The position numbers were made by a program, and so were the translations under genes. DNA of 28,741 nucleotides, taken from contig DAOVNS010000009.1 of NCBI GenBank assembly GCA_030630075.1, positions 1 to 28,741 of the forward strand, given 5' to 3'. Source of the stretch: a bacterium. Lineage in GTDB: Bacteria; Dependentiae; Babeliae; Babeliales; UASB340. Below, piece after piece: positions 24,791 through 28,741 of this stretch (positions within the stretch are counted from its first letter, which is position 1; each line of letters opens with the position of its first letter). The notes under the pieces were generated by a model. The model made no database searches, was not told the DNA's origin, and saw nothing but the letters and a program-made list of their open reading frames with translations.

Positions 24791-24840
24791 GAAAGCCTCT
24801 TGAGGCGACATTGAGGTAGCCCAATACGTAAGTTTTGGGC
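24791..24840 (+). repeat. REP element copy 4
   Basis: GTAG at 24816-24819, then the same hairpin as copy 3, inverted. The companion hairpin is GCCTCTTGAGGC at 24795-24806. Confidence 0.8.
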
Positions 24841-24855
24841 GCATCGGTGGTTAAA

Positions 24856-27447
24856 TTACGGTCTTAAAACTTTGCGAGGTTTACTTCCTTGCGCAGGAGC
24901 AATTAAACCATCAACTTCTAAACGTTCAATAATTTTTGCAGATCGATTAAAACCAATTTTATAAAAACGTTGCAATTTCGAAATTGAAATTTCATCATGA
25001 TCTTTTATAAATTCAATTATTTCTGGATAAAGATCATCCTCCAAATCATCCAGTTCTCGTCTATTCACCATTCTTAATTCTTCATTTAAATCTAAATAAT
25101 TTGCCTGCATTTGAAACTTTAGATGAGTGGTTAAATTTTCTATTTCTTTTTCAGAAATATATGCAGCATGAATTCGTTTAAGATCGGATGATCCAGAATT
25201 CATAAAAAGTAAATCACCGCGACCTAAAAGTTTTTCGGCACCACGACAATCAATAATTGTTCTTGAATCAATTTTAGAAGAAACTCTATACGCAACTCGG
25301 CTTGGAAAATTTACCTTGATAAGACCGGTTACAACATCAACAGAAGGTCTTTGTGTTGCAACAATCATATGAATTCCTGCAGCTCTTGCCATTTGTGCAA
25401 TTCGTGCAATCTGAATTTCAACATCTTTTCCTGCAACCATCATAAGATCTGCAAGTTCATCTATCATTAAAACAATGAACGGCATATTTTCGTATTCTTT
25501 AGAATCTTTTGCTAATTTTTGATATTCAACAATATTACGAACACCAGCAAGTGCCATTTTGTCGTAACGTTTTTCCATTTCTTGAACAAGCCACTTTAAA
25601 ACCGGAGCAGCTCTTCTAGGATCAGTAACAATTGGAAAAAGTAAATGTGGAATATCTGCAAACGGAAAAAATTCTAATCTTTTTGGATCAATCAAAATTA
25701 ATCGTAACTGATCTGGTCTTAGTTTGCACAATAAACTAGCAAGCATTCCATTTAAGCCAACCGACTTACCAGAACCTGTAGAACCAGCCACCAAAAGATG
25801 TGGCATGCTTACAAGATCTTCAACAACCGGACGTCCAACAATATCAACACCTAAATTAAGAGGAAGATTTCCCTTAAAATTTTCGAATTCTTCGCTAAGT
25901 AAAACATCGGGTAAAAAAACACCTTGTCTTTTTTGATTAGAAATTTCGAACCCAACAACGCTTCTTCCTGGAATTGGCGCAACAATTCTTATACTCATTG
26001 CAGTAAGCGCAAGCGCAAGATCATCTTCGAGTGCAATAATTTTACTAATTTTACTATCAATTTCGGGCTTATATTCAAAAAGTGTAATAACCGGACCTGG
26101 ACGAACAGCTGTAACACTCCCCTTTATTCCAAAATGTTTTAATTTTTCTTCTAATTTCTCTGCACGTTCAAAACAATCTTTTTCGATTAATTTTTTAACA
26201 TTTTTGTCATCTGCCGATTCTGTTTTACGAAACATATCTAAGCTTGGTAAATCATATTCAATTTTTGGAGCAAATTTTTTTCTAATTTTTCGTTCTTTAA
26301 TTATTTTCTTTTCGCATGCTTGTGTTACTTTTGCAAATGTATCTAAAAACGTTTGATTCGAAAAAATATTTTTATTTACAACCGAGTTAGGTAAATAAAT
26401 AAACTTGTGATTTAAAAAGTCTTCGGTATATGAATCTACAAAAACATATTTTTCTTTAAATTCGGAGCCTATCACTTTTGGCTCAAAAACATCATCTTCA
26501 TCTTCTCGCGCAAGATCTTCTAGCGATTCCCAAAACTCTTCGGCCTCTAATTCATCATCTTTATGTTCGCTCGTCGAAAGTTTATCATCATCGTTATCTT
26601 TATTTACTTTGTCGTTTTTCAACCAACCAAAAACAGATCTTGTTTTACGCTTTTCACCTCCATCACCTCCATCACCTCCATCACCACTGCCACCAAAGAA
26701 AGAACTAATTTTGCGAAAAATACTTTTAAATAAAAGTTTTATCTTCGACCAAATCCATTTAACAATTTTTAAGAAGAAAGCCAAAATCATTCTTGCTGCA
26801 AGTTTTAAAAACTTCCAAGCGACTTTTACTATAAATTTAGCAACTTTAAAAATAGATATTCTAAAAAGAATTACCATGCTTGCGGCAAAAAGCGCCAAAA
26901 GTAAAATATTGGTCCCCCAAAAACCCATGAAATTAGAAATCAATTTTAGAAGAGAATCTCCAACCAATCCACCCGCATAACTTTTTGAAAAATCTAAGTT
27001 ATAAAGTCTAAAAAAAACACTACTGACAAGTATCAATAAAGATAAAGCAAAAAATCTATCCCACTCTTCCCTGAATTTTTTTCTAAACAAAAACATGAAG
27101 GCAATATAAAAAAGCATAATTGCAAAAATATATGCTGCCGAACCAAATAAATAGAAAAACAATGCCGCAATGTTTGCACCAATAATGCCGCCCCAATTAA
27201 CAACTTCTTTTTGGATAGTCGAGAAAAAAAACCAAGAAACGTCTGATGGATTATAAGAAATTAAAGAAATAATCAAAAAAGAAAAAAGGGCTAAAAGTAG
27301 AATTCCAATTACTTCTCGCTTGTAAGAAAGTACTTTGTTTTGTTTTTTGGCCAACTTCAACGAACTCTGCGAGTTGAGACTCTTCGAGTTAAAACTCTTT
27401 AAATCCGACGATTTTTTCAAATTTGGCTTATCATTCTTATAAAACAT
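24856..27447 (-). CDS. ftsK: DNA translocase FtsK/SpoIIIE
   Basis: 863 residues from the ATG at 27445-27447, preceded by GGGAG; an ATG four codons earlier is in frame but overlaps that ribosome site. The protein moves DNA at the division septum during chromosome segregation. Order: four or more membrane segments (about 47-65, 88-118, 134-147, 178-200), a basic amphipathic stretch, a GDGGDGGDGG linker (about 255-263), an acidic linker, then the motor. The motor shows Walker A GSTGSGKS (555-562), Walker B VLMIDELADLMM (659-670), ATQRPSVDVVTGLIKVNFPSR, and a winged-helix gamma domain at the end (ISISKLQRFYKIGFNRSAKIIERLEVDGLI) that would read orienting DNA motifs. Length fits SpoIIIE-size members. 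The REP pair lies just downstream. Confidence 0.95.
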   Translation of the reverse strand: MFYKNDKPNLKKSSDLKSFNSKSLNSQSSLKLAKKQNKVLSYKREVIGILLLALFSFLIISLISYNPSDVSWFFFSTIQKEVVNWGGIIGANIAALFFYLFGSAAYIFAIMLFYIAFMFLFRKKFREEWDRFFALSLLILVSSVFFRLYNLDFSKSYAGGLVGDSLLKLISNFMGFWGTNILLLALFAASMVILFRISIFKVAKFIVKVAWKFLKLAARMILAFFLKIVKWIWSKIKLLFKSIFRKISSFFGGSGDGGDGGDGGEKRKTRSVFGWLKNDKVNKDNDDDKLSTSEHKDDELEAEEFWESLEDLAREDEDDVFEPKVIGSEFKEKYVFVDSYTEDFLNHKFIYLPNSVVNKNIFSNQTFLDTFAKVTQACEKKIIKERKIRKKFAPKIEYDLPSLDMFRKTESADDKNVKKLIEKDCFERAEKLEEKLKHFGIKGSVTAVRPGPVITLFEYKPEIDSKISKIIALEDDLALALTAMSIRIVAPIPGRSVVGFEISNQKRQGVFLPDVLLSEEFENFKGNLPLNLGVDIVGRPVVEDLVSMPHLLVAGSTGSGKSVGLNGMLASLLCKLRPDQLRLILIDPKRLEFFPFADIPHLLFPIVTDPRRAAPVLKWLVQEMEKRYDKMALAGVRNIVEYQKLAKDSKEYENMPFIVLMIDELADLMMVAGKDVEIQIARIAQMARAAGIHMIVATQRPSVDVVTGLIKVNFPSRVAYRVSSKIDSRTIIDCRGAEKLLGRGDLLFMNSGSSDLKRIHAAYISEKEIENLTTHLKFQMQANYLDLNEELRMVNRRELDDLEDDLYPEIIEFIKDHDEISISKLQRFYKIGFNRSAKIIERLEVDGLIAPAQGSKPRKVLRP
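26655..26684. repeat. 9-base tandem repeat in the ftsK linker
   Basis: CACCTCCAT occurs three times in a row plus CAC. On the minus strand it encodes the GDGGDGGDGG linker. Repeats of this kind change length easily, and the multiple of three keeps the frame. Confidence 0.8.
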
Positions 27448-27590
27448 CACCACTCCCATCTCATTTTAAATAAATCAATTTATCTATAACAGGTTATTTA
27501 TAACTAGTTATTTATATTGATCTTATATTTTTGGGATTTTTTTTTCTATAAAAACGATGTTTTTTTTATTTTCATTTACAAACAACCACC

Positions 27591-27622
27591 TGATTATACA
27601 TTGTATGTACAATGTATAATCA
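27591..27622. promoter_or_regulatory. Perfect palindrome, probable operator of the AbrB-Doc pair
   Basis: Arms TGATTATACATTGTA (27591-27605) and TACAATGTATAATCA (27608-27622) match over all 15 bases around a TG centre. The right arm includes TATAAT (27615-27620), a good -10 box, so a protein bound there would block transcription. It ends 17 bases before the antitoxin start. AbrB-type antitoxins bind such sites as dimers (family knowledge); the assignment is inference from position. Confidence 0.7.
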
Positions 27623-27639
27623 AAGCCAAGGGAAATAAT

Positions 27640-27885
27640 ATGATAAAAAAATTATCAAAATATGGAAATAGCCAAGCAATAATTATTGATAAACCAATAT
27701 TAGAAATATTAGGAATTAATGAAAAAACCACGCTTGAAATATCTACCGATGGAACATCTCTTATAATTACACCGGTTAAAACAAGGAAAAAGAATTCAAA
27801 AATAAAAAATTCCAAAATAAAAAAATCAATCGAAGAAAACATAGAAGAATATAAGCCATTATTAAAAAAATTAGCTAAAAGTTAA
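27640..27885 (+). CDS. AbrB/MazE/SpoVT-type antitoxin
   Basis: 81 residues. The ATG at 27640 follows AAGGGA and begins MIKKLSKYGNSQAIIIDKPIL, the standard swapped-hairpin DNA-binding domain (about 1-47, with LEISTDGTSLIITPV). The C-terminal tail is Lys-rich (KKNSKIKNSKIKKS), then an acidic helix that likely contacts the toxin. An in-frame extension to 27517 runs back through the operator palindrome and is not credible. The toxin gene starts five bases after the stop. By analogy the protein represses its own promoter at 27591-27622 and neutralises the toxin. Confidence 0.88.
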   Translation: MIKKLSKYGNSQAIIIDKPILEILGINEKTTLEISTDGTSLIITPVKTRKKNSKIKNSKIKKSIEENIEEYKPLLKKLAKS

Positions 27886-27890
27886 TCGTC

Positions 27891-28283
27891 ATGAAAAACA
27901 TTTATTTTCTACAAATAGAAGATATTACATATATACATCAATTAGCTATTAACAGATTTGGAGGAAAGCCTGGAATAAGAAATCACGGCTTATTAGAATC
28001 AGCACTAAATCAACCCTTATCAACATTTAATAATAAATATCTTCATGAAAATATTTTCATGATGGCTGCAGCTTACGCATACCATCTAATTAAAAACCAT
28101 CCCTTCTATGATGGAAATAAGAGAACTGGCATAATTGCTGCCATTACTTTTCTTAATGAAAATGTTTACAAAATTAAAATCAATCATGCAATTTTATATA
28201 AACTCACAATAGATATTGCCAATTCTAAAACATCAAAAAAAGAAATCGCTATTTTTTTCAAAAAACAATACGATTCCAAATAA
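27891..28283 (+). CDS. doc: Doc-type (death-on-curing, Fic superfamily) toxin
   Basis: 130 residues. The Fic-fold active site is HPFYDGNKRTG (70-80). Doc proteins have GNKR where AMP-transferring Fic proteins have GNGR; phage P1 Doc uses this site to phosphorylate EF-Tu and stop translation. GIRNHGLLESALNQP (28-42) near the N terminus is also typical of chromosomal Doc. The antitoxin gene ends five bases upstream, so the two are co-transcribed. Doc is classically paired with Phd, here with an AbrB-type protein instead. All recognisable catalytic residues are present, so the toxin may be active. Confidence 0.92.
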   Translation: MKNIYFLQIEDITYIHQLAINRFGGKPGIRNHGLLESALNQPLSTFNNKYLHENIFMMAAAYAYHLIKNHPFYDGNKRTGIIAAITFLNENVYKIKINHAILYKLTIDIANSKTSKKEIAIFFKKQYDSK

Positions 28284-28310
28284 AAATCAAAATACAAATT
28301 AATTAATTCT

Positions 28311-28344
28311 GTGCGGATTGTATACTTGAGTATACAATCCGCAC
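28311..28344. repeat. Perfect 15-base hairpin between doc and uppP
   Basis: GTGCGGATTGTATAC and GTATACAATCCGCAC enclose the loop TTGA. There is no T-run on either strand, so it is not a standard intrinsic terminator, though it lies between convergent genes. A palindromic element or a protein-binding site is equally possible. Confidence 0.7.
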
Positions 28345-28442
28345 AAACCAGGCCAAAGCCAGCTCAGCAAGGCCCGATTCGGCTGCGCGAGGTTTTAAAA
28401 ACTCTATCTTTCATCATTAATATTATGCAAAAAGCATTAATA

Positions 28443-28741
28443 TCAACAAAAAACAAACCACAACAAAACACCAATTGGAATAAACATATAAAAAGCAAAG
28501 AAACCAACTTTATTTTTTTGCGAAAGTTTTTGCATCCAAAACAAACCAACGTATGCCAAAATTGTTGAAATTAAAATTGTAAAAAATAGTGGGAAATTAA
28601 AGTATTTTTCTAAATCGGGAGATTTTATAAGTTTTATAAAACCGAGAAAAAAAGCAGGAACAATTAATGGAAACTGAATCAGGAATGTAAACTGAAACGC
28701 CCTGCGTGCAGAAATATTTAACAACCGACTTGTTGCATAAA
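28443..28741 (-). CDS. uppP: Undecaprenyl-diphosphatase (UppP/BacA), C-terminal part
   Basis: About 99 codons are visible; the 5' end is beyond the right edge. The frame reads YATSRLLNISARRAFQFTFLIQFP at the edge, matching the GATISGG...SRYAASEFSFLLAVP region of E. coli UppP, then a membrane segment (IVPAFFLGFI), another (FFTILISTILAYVGLFWM) and a final one (FFAFYMFIPIGVLLWFVF) after KKxGFFAFY, as in the family's last three helices. The enzyme removes a phosphate from undecaprenyl diphosphate to recycle the cell-wall lipid carrier. The catalytic N-terminal motifs lie outside the window. It ends with TGA. The TTG at 28724 is not the true start, since the homology continues upstream. Confidence 0.85.
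   Translation of the reverse strand, partial: YATSRLLNISARRAFQFTFLIQFPLIVPAFFLGFIKLIKSPDLEKYFNFPLFFTILISTILAYVGLFWMQKLSQKNKVGFFAFYMFIPIGVLLWFVFC

Larger units (their letters stand above)
24602..24840. mobile_element. Gene-less inverted REP pair (REPIN/MITE-like) between murF and ftsK
   Basis: This fills most of the 315-base gap at 24541-24855. REP copies 3 (24602-24650) and 4 (24791-24840) are inverted and differ at only about three positions. They enclose 140 AT-rich bases without a coding sequence. Orientation and order (GTAG-hairpin outside, GCCTC hairpin inside) equal those of the RAYT unit at 11979-12598, so this looks like a non-autonomous derivative that would depend on that transposase. 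The core shows no clear similarity to the RAYT gene. Confidence 0.7.

Noticed and set aside
27493..27515. Direct repeats GTTATTTATA upstream of ftsK
   Set aside because: The units are low-complexity AT sequence in a divergent intergenic region; not distinct enough from background to call a site.
27517..27639. N-terminal extension of the AbrB-type antitoxin
   Set aside because: It would translate the perfect operator palindrome and promoter; the ATG at 27640 has its own ribosome site and starts exactly at the conserved domain.
28350..28400. Possible tRNA gene in the GC-rich patch
   Set aside because: The bases AGCTCAGC and GGATTCG-like pieces hinted at one, but no acceptor stem, anticodon arm or full cloverleaf can be formed.

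Overview
The window is a stretch of AT-rich bacterial chromosome. The likely source is an intracellular or host-associated Gram-negative lineage of the Candidatus Dependentiae (TM6) kind. This rests on the mix of genes: house-keeping enzymes (IleRS, RpiB, PGK, MurF, FtsK, UppP, a LolC/E-type permease) sit among many signal-peptide proteins with eukaryote-interaction domains (farnesoic-acid-O-methyltransferase-like domains, beta-trefoil-like repeats, tectonin-like repeats, ankyrin repeats). There is also a DUF1703-type AAA-ATPase. The taxonomic assignment is inference. TGA ends several clearly intact genes (rpiB, uppP, the 1513-residue protein), so the standard stop code applies.

Layout. Positions 1-566 hold a cut-off AAA-ATPase-like gene. 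Positions 666-8913 hold three secreted proteins: a 1513-residue multidomain protein and a divergently transcribed tectonin/trefoil protein, followed by a small secreted orphan. Positions 8977-13720 (minus strand) run, in transcription order, lipoprotein, rpiB, a REP-associated tyrosine transposase (RAYT) element inserted between genes, and ileS. Positions 13886-15154 encode the Lol-type permease. Positions 15263-18852 (minus strand) hold two membrane-anchored secreted orphans in an operon and a secreted ankyrin protein. Positions 18998-22206 hold pgk and a heparinase II/III-like gene broken by an in-frame TGA. Positions 22259-27447 (minus strand) encode an orphan with an HELGH motif, murF and ftsK. 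Positions 27591-28283 hold an AbrB-Doc toxin-antitoxin pair with a perfect operator-like palindrome. The window ends in the 3' part of uppP.

The most striking signal is in the repeats. First, four copies of a REP element (GTAG followed by a hairpin with a GTRA loop) show compensatory base changes. Two copies flank the RAYT gene in inverted orientation, and two flank a gene-less 140-base core at 24602-24840, which looks like a non-autonomous derivative. Second, GC-rich palindromic elements of at least two other families have entered protein-coding genes without breaking the frame: pgk, murF and the heparinase-like gene (several times). One of them also sits inside the loop of a REP hairpin. 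This resembles the Rickettsia palindromic elements, here in essential glycolytic and cell-wall enzymes. In pgk the insertion is flanked by what looks like a duplicated target encoding the substrate-binding DLNxP motif.
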